Part shown: piece by piece, positions 55,151 through 64,000 of the stretch
How the letters are laid out: each line of letters opens with the position of its first letter
How positions within the stretch are numbered: position 1 is the stretch's first letter
Origin: Hyphomicrobiales bacterium
GTDB taxonomy: Bacteria; Pseudomonadota; Alphaproteobacteria; Rhizobiales; Rhizobiaceae
Assembly: GCA_900473685.1 (NCBI GenBank)
Contig: UCNE01000008.1
Location: 231,374 to 295,373 of the forward strand
DNA: 64,000 bases
Reading direction: 5' to 3'
Translations under genes and position numbers: made by a program
Notes under the pieces: model-generated
Seen by the model: only the letters and a program-made list of their open reading frames with translations
Told to the model about the DNA's origin: nothing
The model's database searches: none

Positions 55151-56542
55151 ATGCAGAACGACAAGATCCAGATCAGCAATTCGTCGACATCTCTTGCAGC
55201 GCTTGGCGGCCTCGTCGGGCGCTATTCCAATCCGGAATTCTCGATCGCACCGGGCGGCCACGTCCAGTCGATTTCGGCGGGATACTATACCGTCACCGGC
55301 CTTTCCCGGCATGTCCGCCTTGGCGATTTTGTTGCGCACAAGAGTTCAACCGGCGTCCATCTTGGCGAAGTCGTCAAGGTCGAACAGGAAACGGTGGTTG
55401 TCTGCCCGATCGAACCGGGCGATCCGATCGGCATTCATGACACGGTGATCCGCAAGGGGGCCTTCCGCATTGCGCCAACGGAAAGCTGGTGCGGCCGCAC
55501 GATCAATTCGCTCGGCGAACCGATCGATGGACGCGGTCCCCTGCTGCAGGGTGATATCCGCCGGCCGATCTCCAATACGGCGCCGCCGTCGATGACCCGC
55601 AAGCGGGTCGAGCATGGATTCCGCACCGGTGTGCGGGCAATCGATATCTTTTCTCCACTCTGCCTTGGCCAGCGTCTCGGTGTCTTCGCCGGCTCCGGCG
55701 TCGGCAAATCCACCTTGCTGTCGATGCTGGCGCGTGCCGATGCGTTCGACAAGGTCGTCATTGCGCTGGTCGGCGAACGTGGCCGTGAAGTGCGTGAATT
55801 CATCGAGGATACGCTCGGCGAAAACCTGTCCAAGTCGGTTGCCGTGGTGGCAACCAGCGATGAAAGCCCGATGCTGCGCAAGATGGCGCCGCTGACCGCC
55901 GTGACCATCGCCGAGCACTACCGCGACCAGGGCGACAACGTCCTTCTGATCGTCGACAGCGTCACCCGTTTTGCCCATGCCATCCGCGAGGTTGCCACCG
56001 CCTCGGGTGAGCCGCCGATCGCCCGTGGGTATCCTGCGTCGGTCTTTACCGAACTGCCGCGGCTGCTGGAGCGGGCAGGCCCAGGTGCGGAAGGGGCGGG
56101 GACGATCACTGCGATTATCTCGATCCTCGTCGACGGCGACAATCACAACGACCCGATCGCCGACTCGACGCGCGGTATTCTCGACGGCCATATCGTCATG
56201 GACCGCAGCCTTGCCGAGGAAGGCCGCTACCCGCCGGTCAACCCGCTGGCGTCCGTGTCGCGCCTGGCGCGAAAGGCCTGGACGCCGGATCAGGAGAAGC
56301 TTGTCGGGCGGCTGAAGTCCTTGATCCACCGCTTCGAGGAGACCCGCGATCTCCGGTTGATCGGCGGTTACCGGCCAGGCAGCGATCCGGATCTGGACAT
56401 GGCGATCAAGCAGGTTCCCGTCATCTACGACATCCTGAAACAGACACCCGGCGAACGCCCGGCCTTCGATGCGTTCACCGACCTCGCCAATGCGTTGAAG
56501 GCGGCGGCCACTGCCGGGCAGGCCGGAAACATGCGGAGGTGA
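55151..56542 (+). CDS. fliI: Flagellum-specific ATPase FliI
   Basis: A 463-residue F1-beta-like export ATPase. AGGA lies six bases before the chosen ATG at 55151; an in-frame ATG at 55112 adds 13 residues. Walker A is AGSGVGKST (180-188), followed by GERGREVREF, Walker B VLLIVDSVTRFAHA and the SPLCLGQRLG element. FliH is not adjacent; the next gene is unknown. Confidence 0.95.
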   Translation: MQNDKIQISNSSTSLAALGGLVGRYSNPEFSIAPGGHVQSISAGYYTVTGLSRHVRLGDFVAHKSSTGVHLGEVVKVEQETVVVCPIEPGDPIGIHDTVIRKGAFRIAPTESWCGRTINSLGEPIDGRGPLLQGDIRRPISNTAPPSMTRKRVEHGFRTGVRAIDIFSPLCLGQRLGVFAGSGVGKSTLLSMLARADAFDKVVIALVGERGREVREFIEDTLGENLSKSVAVVATSDESPMLRKMAPLTAVTIAEHYRDQGDNVLLIVDSVTRFAHAIREVATASGEPPIARGYPASVFTELPRLLERAGPGAEGAGTITAIISILVDGDNHNDPIADSTRGILDGHIVMDRSLAEEGRYPPVNPLASVSRLARKAWTPDQEKLVGRLKSLIHRFEETRDLRLIGGYRPGSDPDLDMAIKQVPVIYDILKQTPGERPAFDAFTDLANALKAAATAGQAGNMRR

Positions 56543-56548
56543 TAAGCC

Positions 56549-57088
56549 ATGATTGATTACGACGCCGATGAAATCGTGCCGCAGCGTAAGCGTGGCGAAC
56601 GTACGCCGCTGATCGACAAGGCGCTGGGTGTGACGGGCGTTGCGCTTGCCGCAGCCGCGACCTTCTTTCCCTGGTATGCCTTTCTGCATCAGGATAAATT
56701 CTCGATGCCAGCACTTTGGCAGGGCAACACGCGCGATGTGCCTGGCCGCGAAGGCCCCGGCGGTTCCGCGTCACCGACAGCGATGATGGAGCGCGATGCG
56801 GAGACGCAATCGGCCGTCGATCAATTGACGACGGCAACGGTCCCGAACGCCGATGGCCCGAAAAAGGCTGGCGTCCAGGAAGACCTGGAACAACCATTCC
56901 CCTCTGCCAACGGCTTCAAGCTGATGCATGTCGCCAATGGCCGGGCGCTTATCGAAGACAGCAGCGGCATGTACATTGTCCGTATCGGCTCCGCACTTCC
57001 CGATAACAGCCGCCTTGCCACACTCGAGCAGCGCGATGGGCGCTGGGTGATGATCACCTCCAAGGGCGACGTCTACCAGGCCGACTGA
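56549..57088 (+). CDS. Unknown flagellar-locus membrane protein
   Basis: A 179-residue protein with a near-perfect GGAGGTGAT ribosome-binding site, six bases after fliI. One membrane segment lies at about 27-49 (GVTGVALAAAATFFPWYAFL), a flexible Gly/Pro/Ser region follows, and the C-terminal 70 residues form a small beta-rich domain with periplasmic look (MHVANGRALIEDSSG; MYIVRIGSALPD). An unknown gene at this site is also seen in S. meliloti. The role may concern export or rod assembly, but that is inferred from place only. Confidence 0.75.
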   Translation: MIDYDADEIVPQRKRGERTPLIDKALGVTGVALAAAATFFPWYAFLHQDKFSMPALWQGNTRDVPGREGPGGSASPTAMMERDAETQSAVDQLTTATVPNADGPKKAGVQEDLEQPFPSANGFKLMHVANGRALIEDSSGMYIVRIGSALPDNSRLATLEQRDGRWVMITSKGDVYQAD

Positions 57089-57344
57089 TCCGTCCATCGG
57101 ACCAAACGATCCACGATTATCGAGCATAACCCGTAGTTTCCCGGCTCCTTCAGCCGGAAATGGGTCGGGCCTGTTTTGCAGGGCGCCTCAGCTGCTCGAT
57201 GCATTGCGGCGGCGCAAGGCCCGTTGCAGTGCCGAAAAGCATCACTTCGCGATGCCCGCATCCCCCGCATTTCCGATACGCCATCCACTTCAGTCCCACG
57301 CAAGATTGCGTGCCTAGGTTCTCCAGCAACAAGCATGGAGTCGC

Positions 57345-57728
57345 ATGATGCAACCTATACAGCTTTTTGATCTCGCGTCCCGGCAGGCGCAATGGCTGGC
57401 AGTCCGCCAGAACGTCGTCGCCGGGAACATCGCCAACGCCAACACGCCGCATTATGCAGCCAAGGACGTCAAGCCGTTCGAAAGCGTGATGCAGCAAACC
57501 GGCTTCCAGATGGCGTCCACCAATCCAGCGCACTTTACCGATGGCAGCAGCGCCGCGCAGGTGACGGAAACCAGCATGCTGGATGACGTCGAGGTCCAGC
57601 AGTCGGGCAACAGCGTCCAGCTGGAGAAGGAATTGATGAAGACCGGTGAAATCAAGCGCGACTACGAGCTCAATGCCGGGCTCGTAAAGGCGTTTCACCG
57701 GATGATGCTCATGACGGTACGGAAATAA
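57345..57728 (+). CDS. flgB: Flagellar proximal rod protein FlgB
   Basis: A 127-residue rod protein with the N-terminal [19 protein letters not shown] motif at about 25-43. Two ATGs in tandem at 57345 and 57348 make the exact start uncertain. A 256-base gap upstream should contain its promoter. It is followed by flgC after five bases. Confidence 0.92.
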   Translation: MMQPIQLFDLASRQAQWLAVRQNVVAGNIANANTPHYAAKDVKPFESVMQQTGFQMASTNPAHFTDGSSAAQVTETSMLDDVEVQQSGNSVQLEKELMKTGEIKRDYELNAGLVKAFHRMMLMTVRK

Positions 57729-57733
57729 CGGCC

Positions 57734-58153
57734 ATGGATCCTCTGGTTTCAGCTCTCAAGGTTTCGGCCTCCGGTCTCGAAGCGGAATCGACGCGTCTGC
57801 GCATCGTTTCCGAAAATATTGCCAACGCGCGCTCCAGCGGCGACGCACCGGGCACGGACCCCTATCGTCGCAAGACGGTCAGTTTCGCAGCGGAAATCGA
57901 CCGTGCCAGCGGCGCATCGACGGTCGAGGTTCAGCGCCTGGGAACCGACGATTCCGACTTCTCCGTCGAATTCGATCCGGGCAACCCGGCGGCCGACAGC
58001 AAGGGCATGGTCAAGATGCCGAATGTCAACGTGCTGATCGAAATGGCCGACATGCGGGAAGCCAACCGCTCCTACGAGGCCAATCTCCAGACCACGAAGC
58101 AGGCACGCGACCTGATCTCCGCAACTATCGACCTTCTAAGGGCCTCGCAATAA
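57734..58153 (+). CDS. flgC: Flagellar proximal rod protein FlgC
   Basis: A 139-residue rod protein with [13 protein letters not shown] near residue 23 and the C-terminal [20 protein letters not shown] region ([19 protein letters not shown]). The stop overlaps the fliE start by one base (TAATG). Confidence 0.94.
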   Translation: MDPLVSALKVSASGLEAESTRLRIVSENIANARSSGDAPGTDPYRRKTVSFAAEIDRASGASTVEVQRLGTDDSDFSVEFDPGNPAADSKGMVKMPNVNVLIEMADMREANRSYEANLQTTKQARDLISATIDLLRASQ

Positions 58154-58488
58154 TGATCGACGCAATCAAAACCATCAGCGCGGCAATTTCGACCGTCAAG
58201 GACGTCACTTCCACGTCATCAGCCTCGTCCGCCCAGAGCATTCTCGGCGGCGCAGCCACGGCCGGAAAATCGCAGAGCTTTGCCGAAGTCATGGGCAATA
58301 TGGCGACCGAGATGACCAACGGCCTGCGGCAGTCGGAAGTCAATTCGATCCAGGGCATTCGCGGCGAGGCCAATACCCGCGAAGTCATCGATTCCGTCAT
58401 GAATGCCGAGCAGTCGCTGCAAACCGCCATCGCCATCCGGGACAAGGTCGTCAGCGCCTATCTCGAAATCGCACGCATGCCGATCTAA
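58153..58488 (+). CDS. fliE: Flagellar MS-ring/rod junction protein FliE
   Basis: A 111-residue protein with a long Ser/Ala-rich N-terminus and the conserved C-terminal helix [20 protein letters not shown] near 82-101. It joins the rod to the MS ring and is the first exported component. Confidence 0.94.
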   Translation: MIDAIKTISAAISTVKDVTSTSSASSAQSILGGAATAGKSQSFAEVMGNMATEMTNGLRQSEVNSIQGIRGEANTREVIDSVMNAEQSLQTAIAIRDKVVSAYLEIARMPI

Positions 58489-58500
58489 AGGAAAAATGTA

Positions 58501-59289
58501 ATGAAGGCTCTTTCGATCGCCGCGACAGGCATGAATGCCCAGCAGCTGAACCTGGAAGTGATCGCGAACAATATCGCGAACATCAACACGACCGGCTACA
58601 AGCGCGCCCGCGCCGAGTTCTCCGACCTTCTCTATCAGACCGAGCGCGCTCAGGGCGTGCCGAACCGCGCCAACCAGGCGATCGTTCCGGAAGGTGCCAT
58701 GGTCGGTCTCGGCGTCCAGACGTCCGCCGTCCGCAACCTGCATCTGCAGGGCAGCCTGATCAGCACGGGCAACAGCCTGGACATGGCACTGATCGGCCGC
58801 GGCTGGTTCCAGATCGAGACGCCGGATGGCGAGACGGCCTACACCCGCGCCGGCGCCTTCAACACCAATGCCGATGGCCAGCTCGTGACCATTGATGGTT
58901 ATACGGTCGTGCCGGAAATCACCGTGCCGCAGAACGCCAGCGAAGTTACCGTCAGTGCGTCAGGCGAAGTCTCGGTTCGCATCGGCAATGCCACCATTCC
59001 GACCGTGCTTGGTCAGCTGACGATCGCCAACTTCGTCAACGAGGCGGGCCTCGAGCCACAGGGCGACAATCTCTTCAAGCAGACGCCGGCTTCCGGCGAT
59101 CCGGTCATCGGCACTCCGGCTGATCCGGGTTATGCCCAGATCAAGCAGAAATACCTCGAAGCGTCGAACGTCGATCCGGTCAAGGAAATCACCGACCTCA
59201 TCTCGGCGCAGCGTGCCTATGAAATGAACTCCAAGATCATCCAGGCCGCCGACGAAATGGCTGCGACGGTCAGCAAGAACCTGAGATAA
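58501..59289 (+). CDS. flgG: Flagellar distal rod protein FlgG
   Basis: A 262-residue distal rod protein with the N-terminal [20 protein letters not shown] motif, the [20 protein letters not shown] segment and the C-terminal [15 protein letters not shown] heptad region. The ATG at 58501 is 12 bases after fliE. Confidence 0.95.
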   Translation: MKALSIAATGMNAQQLNLEVIANNIANINTTGYKRARAEFSDLLYQTERAQGVPNRANQAIVPEGAMVGLGVQTSAVRNLHLQGSLISTGNSLDMALIGRGWFQIETPDGETAYTRAGAFNTNADGQLVTIDGYTVVPEITVPQNASEVTVSASGEVSVRIGNATIPTVLGQLTIANFVNEAGLEPQGDNLFKQTPASGDPVIGTPADPGYAQIKQKYLEASNVDPVKEITDLISAQRAYEMNSKIIQAADEMAATVSKNLR

Positions 59290-59305
59290 AAGAGGGGTGG
59301 CAAAC

Positions 59306-59827
59306 ATGACGTTTCGCCGGATTGCCAATGTGTCGCTCTTGAAAGCTGCCACTCCCCGCGGAGGTTTCCTTCTGCGGGCACTGGCCGTCGCCGGGATCGT
59401 GTCTGCCGGGCTTCTCTCTGCGAAGCCCGCGTTCGCCGAAAGGCGCATGGCCGTTATTCCGACACAGACGATCTATCCCGGCGAACTCATCGATGCGCAG
59501 CGTTTGGAAGAAGTCGAGGTGACCAATCCAGCCCTGACCGGCGATTATGCAGTCTCGACCGACCAGGTGACCGGCAAGGTGTCTAGCCGCACCCTGCTGC
59601 AAGGACGCGTCATTCTCGTCTCGGCATTGCGCGAACCCTATGCGGTCGAACGCGGCAAGGCTGTCCGCATCGTCTTTACCAACGGTCCTCTCACGATCAC
59701 TGCCGGCGGCGCACCGCTGGAGAATGCCGCAGTCGGCGATCTGATCCGGGTGCGCAACACCGATTCCGGCATCATCGTCTCCGGAACGGTGATGGACGAC
59801 GGAACAATTCACGTGGTGGCAAAATGA
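59306..59827 (+). CDS. flgA: Flagellar P-ring chaperone FlgA
   Basis: A 173-residue periplasmic chaperone for FlgI. The ATG at 59306 has GAGGGG eight bases upstream; a GTG at 59297 is an alternative. Signal peptide residues about 15-45 include FLLRALAVAGIVSAGLL. The mature SAF domain shows PTQTIYPGELID and ALREPYAVERGKAVRI. It overlaps flgI by four bases. Confidence 0.92.
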   Translation: MTFRRIANVSLLKAATPRGGFLLRALAVAGIVSAGLLSAKPAFAERRMAVIPTQTIYPGELIDAQRLEEVEVTNPALTGDYAVSTDQVTGKVSSRTLLQGRVILVSALREPYAVERGKAVRIVFTNGPLTITAGGAPLENAAVGDLIRVRNTDSGIIVSGTVMDDGTIHVVAK

Positions 59828-60939
59828 TCTTTCGTTTCGGCAAATGGTGCCTGGCAATCGCTGCCGTGCTTTCGATGACGATCGCCCCGGCACAGGCCGC
59901 GTCGCGCATTAAGGACATCGCCTCGCTGCAGTCGGGCCGCGAAAACCAGCTGATCGGCTATGGTCTGGTGGTTGGGCTGCAAGGCACGGGCGACAGCCTG
60001 CGTTCGGCGCCGTTTACGGCGCAATCGCTGCGCGCCATGCTGCAGAATCTCGGCATCTCGACGCAGGACAACGAGTCCCGTTCGAAGAACATCGCAGCGG
60101 TCCTGGTGACCGCCAATCTGCCACCCTTCGCCAGTCCCGGCAGCCGTATTGACGTGACGGTCGGGTCGCTTGGCGATTCCACTTCGCTTCGTGGCGGCAC
60201 ACTGGTCATGACCTCCCTTTCGGGCGCTGATGGTCAGATCTATGCGGTCGCGCAAGGATCCGTCGTCGTCACCGGTTTCAGCGCGCAGGGCGATGCCGCG
60301 TCGGTAACGCAAGGGGTCACCACATCAGGCCGTGTTCCAAACGGTGCGATCATCGAGCGCGAATTGCCGGCCAAGTTCAAGGACGGTTTCAACCTCGTTC
60401 TGCAGCTGAGAAATCCGGACTTTTCGACGGCGGTCGGCATGGCAGCAGCCATCAACCGCTACGGCAAGACGCAGTTCGGCGGCAGCATCGCCGAGGCCCG
60501 CGATTCCCAGGCGGTCGTGATCGACAAGCCGAAGATGGCCGATCTGTCCCGGCTGATGGCCGATATCGAAAACCTCGTCGTCGAGACCGATGTGCCCGCG
60601 CGTGTGGTCATCAATGAGCGAACCGGAACGATCGTCATCGGGCAGGACGTGCGGATCAACCAGGTCGCTGTCAGCTATGGAACATTGACGGTTCAGGTCA
60701 CCGAAACACCAACCGTCGTGCAGCCGGAGCCGTTCTCGCGCGGCCGTACCGAGATCGAGCCGAATACGACGATTCAGGCGTTCGAGGAGGGGGGCACTGT
60801 TGCGATCCTCAACGGCCCCAACCTGCGCTCGCTGGTATCCGGCTTGAATAGTATCGGCGTGAAACCGGACGGCATCATTTCCATTCTCCAGGGCATCAAG
60901 ACAGCCGGTGCCCTCCAGGCGGAGCTCGTCCTGCAATGA
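59824..60939 (+). CDS. flgI: Flagellar P-ring protein FlgI
   Basis: A 371-residue periplasmic protein with a signal peptide of about 26 residues (ending APAQA). Typical stretches: RIKDIASLQSGRENQLIGYG (RIKDIASLQSGRENQLIG), GLVVGLQGTGDS, and TETPTVVQPEPFSRG. It forms the P ring around the rod. Confidence 0.95.
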   Translation: MIFRFGKWCLAIAAVLSMTIAPAQAASRIKDIASLQSGRENQLIGYGLVVGLQGTGDSLRSAPFTAQSLRAMLQNLGISTQDNESRSKNIAAVLVTANLPPFASPGSRIDVTVGSLGDSTSLRGGTLVMTSLSGADGQIYAVAQGSVVVTGFSAQGDAASVTQGVTTSGRVPNGAIIERELPAKFKDGFNLVLQLRNPDFSTAVGMAAAINRYGKTQFGGSIAEARDSQAVVIDKPKMADLSRLMADIENLVVETDVPARVVINERTGTIVIGQDVRINQVAVSYGTLTVQVTETPTVVQPEPFSRGRTEIEPNTTIQAFEEGGTVAILNGPNLRSLVSGLNSIGVKPDGIISILQGIKTAGALQAELVLQ

Positions 60940-61481
60940 TGACACATAACCTCTCCAGCGCGTCCAGCAGTCTGCGCCGCCGCCTGCTGATGATTGCCGC
61001 CGGCTGCACCATGCTGGCCATGCCCGGAGCCTTTGCACAGGAAGTTGCAGCACCGGCCGTGGCTATCCCGGCCAATGGCGACGAGATCCAGCAGTTCTGC
61101 ACCAATATCGCCGACGCGGCGCGCGACCAGCGGTATCTGCTGCAGAAGAAGGATCTTGAGAAGCTGCAGGCTGATGTCGACGAACGGATTGCGACGCTGG
61201 AGAAGCGCCGCGACGAGTACGAAGACTGGTTGAAGCGCCGCAACGATTTTCTCAAGCAAGCCCAGATCGGCCTCGTCGGGATCTACAAGACGATGAAGGC
61301 GGATGCGGCGGCAGCCAAGCTGGAGCTCGTCAATCCCGGGGTCGCTGCGGCAATAATCATGTCGCTTCCGCCGCGCCAGTCGAGCCTTATTCTCAGTGAA
61401 ATGAGCAATGAGAAGGCAGCGGTTGTCACCAACGTCATTTCCAGTGCCACAGACCCTGACACATCGAAGGAACCGTCATGA
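60936..61481 (+). CDS. motE: MotC chaperone MotE
   Basis: A 181-residue periplasmic protein with a signal peptide of about 35 residues. It has a central coiled coil (DLEKLQADVDERIATLEKRR region) and a C-terminal MgtE-N-like helical part (AAIIMSLPPRQSSLILSEM). In S. meliloti MotE is a chaperone that stabilises the motor protein MotC. MotC itself is not in this window. Confidence 0.87.
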   Translation: MMTHNLSSASSSLRRRLLMIAAGCTMLAMPGAFAQEVAAPAVAIPANGDEIQQFCTNIADAARDQRYLLQKKDLEKLQADVDERIATLEKRRDEYEDWLKRRNDFLKQAQIGLVGIYKTMKADAAAAKLELVNPGVAAAIIMSLPPRQSSLILSEMSNEKAAVVTNVISSATDPDTSKEPS

Positions 61482-62188
61482 GATATCCGATTTCGGTTCT
61501 TCTTGCCGCCAGCATGCTGGCAGGTTGCCAGAACCAGACACTCAACGAGATCGGCAGAGCCCCATCCATGAGCCCTATCGGCAGCGGGCTGCAATATGCG
61601 CAGACGCCGCAGATGGCGATGTATCCGAAGGAATCGCGCCAGGTGATGAATGGTTATTCGCTCTGGAGCGACAATCAGTCGGCTTTGTTCAAGGACGCCC
61701 GTGCACTCAAGGTCGGCGATATCCTCACCGTCGATATCCGTATCGACGACAAGGCGTCGTTCGACAACAAGACGGATCGCAGCCGGACCAATGACAGTGG
61801 TTTCAACATCGGTGCCAATGGCAAATCCCAAACCAGCGGCTTTGGCTGGAGTGGTGGGCTCGACTATGGCTCGAACACCAAGTCCAAGGGCGAGGGTACG
61901 ACGGAGCGCGCCGAAAAGCTTGTATTGCTCGTTGCAGCCGTTGTCACCGGCGTGCTCGAAAACGGCAACTTGCTGATCAGCGGTTCCCAGGAGGTCCGGG
62001 TCAACCACGAAATCCGCATTCTCAATGTCGCCGGTATTGTGCGGCCCTACGACGTCGATGCGAAGAATATGATCTCCTACGAGAAGATCGCCGAGGCACG
62101 TATCTCCTACGGTGGACGCGGCCGGTTGACCGAAGTCCAGCAGCCGCCATGGGGCCAGCAGGTCATGGACATCGCCTCGCCGATCTGA
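61478..62188 (+). CDS. flgH: Flagellar L-ring lipoprotein FlgH
   Basis: A 236-residue outer-membrane lipoprotein. The lipobox is LAGC with the acylated C17. Family stretches: YSLWSDNQSALFKDARA and VGDILTVDIRIDDKA, and the C-terminal RISYGGRGRLTEVQQPPWGQQ (YGGRGRLTEVQQPPWGQQ). It overlaps motE by four bases. Confidence 0.95.
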   Translation: MRYPISVLLAASMLAGCQNQTLNEIGRAPSMSPIGSGLQYAQTPQMAMYPKESRQVMNGYSLWSDNQSALFKDARALKVGDILTVDIRIDDKASFDNKTDRSRTNDSGFNIGANGKSQTSGFGWSGGLDYGSNTKSKGEGTTERAEKLVLLVAAVVTGVLENGNLLISGSQEVRVNHEIRILNVAGIVRPYDVDAKNMISYEKIAEARISYGGRGRLTEVQQPPWGQQVMDIASPI

Positions 62189-62236
62189 CGGCACGGCAGA
62201 GCTGCTTGAGCGGCCAACTCTTGATGGATTTTGAAG

Positions 62237-62782
62237 ATGGAAGAAGCCGATCTCGCCAATGGCGGTCCGAAGAAGTCATCGCCGGTCATCATGATCGCGG
62301 CACTTGCGGTCCTGACATTGATCGCCGGCGGCGGTGGCTGGCTGGTCGGCGGCATGCTCGCTCCCAAGCCGCTCAGCAGCGAGGAAGCCAGGGTACTTGA
62401 GGAAGCCAAGGCCGCGGTTGCCTCAAAAAATGCCGGTCAGAAGCCTGTGGGTGAGGCCGGCACGAAGGACGAAGGCTTGCCGAAAGTTGCAACCGAGGCC
62501 AACGGCGTCGTTCAGCTGGATGCGATTACCACCAACCTTGCCTATCCGACCGAAAACTGGATCCGGCTTGAGGTCGCCCTTCTTTTCAAGGGCGCTCCCG
62601 ATGCGGCGATGGCAGAACAGATCCACCAGGATATTGCCGCCTATCTGAGGACAGTGTCACTGCAACAGATCCAGGGACCACGCGGATTTCAATATCTCAA
62701 GGATGACATCGAGGAACGGGTTGACCTTCGCTCCGAAGGGCGCGTAACCAATGTCATCTTCAGGACATTTGTTATTCAATGA
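62237..62782 (+). CDS. fliL: Flagellar basal-body protein FliL
   Basis: A 181-residue single-pass inner-membrane protein. The TM lies at about 18-41 (VIMIAALAVLTLIAGGGGWL). The periplasmic domain carries YPTENWIRLEVALLFKGAPD. ATG 62237 was preferred over an in-frame TTG at 62231. FliL contacts stators and is needed for torque. Confidence 0.9.
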   Translation: MEEADLANGGPKKSSPVIMIAALAVLTLIAGGGGWLVGGMLAPKPLSSEEARVLEEAKAAVASKNAGQKPVGEAGTKDEGLPKVATEANGVVQLDAITTNLAYPTENWIRLEVALLFKGAPDAAMAEQIHQDIAAYLRTVSLQQIQGPRGFQYLKDDIEERVDLRSEGRVTNVIFRTFVIQ

Positions 62783-62789
62783 TTCGCTC

Positions 62790-63527
62790 ATGATCCGGAC
62801 CATCGCATTCATAGCCGCCATGGTGGCGATGTCAGGTATCGCGGGAGCGCAAGGCTTTCCCGCCGATATCCTCAACACGCCTATCGATGGCTCGGTCGCT
62901 TCCTGGATTATCCGCACATTCGGGCTTTTGACCGTCCTGTCGGTCGCACCCGGCATTCTCATCATGGTGACGAGCTTTCCTCGCTTCGTCATCGCCTTTG
63001 CGATCCTGCGCACCGGCATGGGGCTCGCCACCACACCGTCCAACATGATCATGGTCAGCCTTGCGCTGTTCATGACGTTTTACGTCATGGCGCCGACCTT
63101 CGACCGGGCCTGGCAGAATGGCGTCAATCCGCTCCTGCAGAATCAGATCAACGAAACGGAGGCGATGACGCGCATTGCCGAACCGTTCCGCGAGTTCATG
63201 CTCGCCAATACCCGTGACAAGGATCTGCAGCTGTTCATCGATATTGCCAAGGAAAAAGGGCAGACCGTCGTCGTCGGCGACAGGGTCGATCTGCGTGCCG
63301 TGGTGCCGGCCTTTATGATTTCCGAAATCAGGCGCGGGTTCGAAATTGGCTTCCTGATCATGCTGCCGTTTCTGGTGATCGACCTGATCGTCGCCACCAT
63401 CACCATGGCGATGGGCATGATGATGCTGCCGCCGACGTCGATCTCATTGCCCTTCAAGATCCTCTTCTTCGTCCTCATCGATGGCTGGAACCTTTTGGTT
63501 GGCAGCCTGGTGCGATCTTTCAGCTGA
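62790..63527 (+). CDS. fliP: Flagellar export gate protein FliP
   Basis: A 245-residue type III export gate subunit with a signal peptide and four helices. Family stretches: SFPRFVIAFAILRTGMGL, TPSNMIMVSLALFMTFYVM, AFMISEIRRGFEIGF and MGMMMLPPTSISLPFK. The start at 62790 gives the usual length; a frame to 62751 overlaps fliL. Confidence 0.94.
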   Translation: MIRTIAFIAAMVAMSGIAGAQGFPADILNTPIDGSVASWIIRTFGLLTVLSVAPGILIMVTSFPRFVIAFAILRTGMGLATTPSNMIMVSLALFMTFYVMAPTFDRAWQNGVNPLLQNQINETEAMTRIAEPFREFMLANTRDKDLQLFIDIAKEKGQTVVVGDRVDLRAVVPAFMISEIRRGFEIGFLIMLPFLVIDLIVATITMAMGMMMLPPTSISLPFKILFFVLIDGWNLLVGSLVRSFS

Positions 63528-63846
63528 TCCCGCCGTCGTGGTTAACGTTTCGTCTCTTTTTCGAGGCATGTTGACTGCGGAGTATTTTTTCAAGCTATTG
63601 AATTTTATGTATAATTATTGATGGTTCGCGATTTCGGCCGCGTGCGCTCAGGGATGGTGATGCGCGCACATTCGCCGGGCATTTAAACATATCGCAATGT
63701 TTGCCTGCGACATTACCCTCACATAACGGATTTGGATTTCCTGGCGAACAGGAACCGAGTGGCATGATGCCGAGCCGTTATCACCGGTAAGTATTTAGTC
63801 CGGTATGTCCCCAATCTTGTATTTTGTATCTAGAGGGACAACCCCA
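63528..63846. promoter_or_regulatory. flaA leader and promoter region
   Basis: About 320 bases between fliP and flaA with no gene. The middle (63590-63630) is AT-rich and should include the class III flagellin promoter, though no exact sigma-28 match is seen. AGAGGGA nine bases before the flaA ATG is its ribosome-binding site. Confidence 0.55.
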
Positions 63847-64000
63847 ATGACAAGCATCCTGACAAACTCTTCTGCAATGGCAGCACTCTCGACGCTGCGC
63901 TCCATCAGCTCGGACATGGAAACGACCCAGGGTCGTATTTCTTCCGGCCTGAAGGTTGGCACCGCTGCTGACAACTCCGCTTACTGGTCGATCGCGACCA
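63847..64000 (+). CDS. flaA: Flagellin FlaA (3' end missing)
   Basis: The first 51 codons of a flagellin are present and then cut by the window. The N-terminus TSILTNSSAMAALSTLRSIS and the ISSGLKVGTAADNSAYWSIA stretch are the conserved rhizobial flagellin N-terminal helix. It is exported as filament subunit. Position right after fliP matches flaA in S. meliloti; further flagellin genes would be expected to the right. Confidence 0.93.
   Translation, partial: MTSILTNSSAMAALSTLRSISSDMETTQGRISSGLKVGTAADNSAYWSIAT

Noticed and set aside
55346..56689. A 447-codon open frame antisense to fliI
   Set aside because: It is the shadow of fliI, which has intact Walker motifs and a good ribosome-binding site.

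Overview
The window reads as a chromosomal segment of a member of the Rhizobiaceae (Sinorhizobium/Rhizobium/Agrobacterium/Neorhizobium relatives). Gene order in the succinoglycan (exo) cluster and in the chemotaxis/flagellar cluster matches the arrangement known from Sinorhizobium meliloti almost gene for gene. A type II glutamine synthetase with its small gstI partner, a fused rhamnulose-1-phosphate aldolase/dehydrogenase and a globin-coupled chemoreceptor at the head of the che operon point the same way. Genus and species cannot be settled from the sequence alone.

Region 1 (1-15742) is a succinoglycan cluster: exoO (cut by the left edge), exoM, exoA, exoL, exoK, exoH and exoT on the minus strand, exoW and exoV on plus, exoU and exoX on minus, then exoY, exoF and exoQ on plus. 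Together these build, decorate (pyruvyl, succinyl), flip, polymerise, trim and export the octasaccharide polymer. Several genes overlap by 1 or 4 bases. An 800-base AT-rich stretch with a perfect dyad separates the small repressor gene exoX from exoY. exoI is not seen, and exoZ and exoB are not next to exoQ.

Region 2 (15759-21256) holds a class III nucleotide cyclase, glnII with a sigma-54-type promoter, divergent gstI, and small genes (a 31-codon ORF, a DUF930 secreted protein, a YbaK-like deacylase, a 62-residue protein, a GlsB/YeaQ membrane protein), ending in a palindromic intergenic repeat.

Region 3 (21280-32218) is a complete L-rhamnose locus: rhaI and rhaD on minus; rhaR, rhaS, rhaT, rhaP, rhaQ, rhaU and rhaK on plus. 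An inverted-repeat operator region lies between rhaD and rhaR, and a second palindromic repeat sits inside the operon between rhaS and rhaT.

Region 4 (32242-35044) has an ArsR-type repressor divergent from a drug-efflux MFS gene, with a perfect palindrome between them, a well-supported 37-residue membrane peptide gene, and about 600 bases with no gene.

Region 5 (35045-64000) is the chemotaxis and flagellar cluster: icpA, cheS, cheY1, cheA, cheW, cheR, cheB, cheY2, cheD and cheT, closed by a terminator; fliF; the master regulators visN and visR; a minus-strand block of motA, fliM, fliN, fliG, flhB and an unknown gene; then a plus-strand block from a DUF1217 gene through flgF, fliI, an unknown gene, flgB, flgC, fliE, flgG, flgA, flgI, motE, flgH, fliL and fliP to flagellin flaA, cut by the right edge.

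No tRNA, rRNA, CRISPR, prophage or insertion sequence was recognised. I did not find a wholly new multi-gene system. The most useful leads are regulatory dyads, small unannotated genes, an apparently heme-less globin receptor, and two conserved-position flagellar genes of unknown function.
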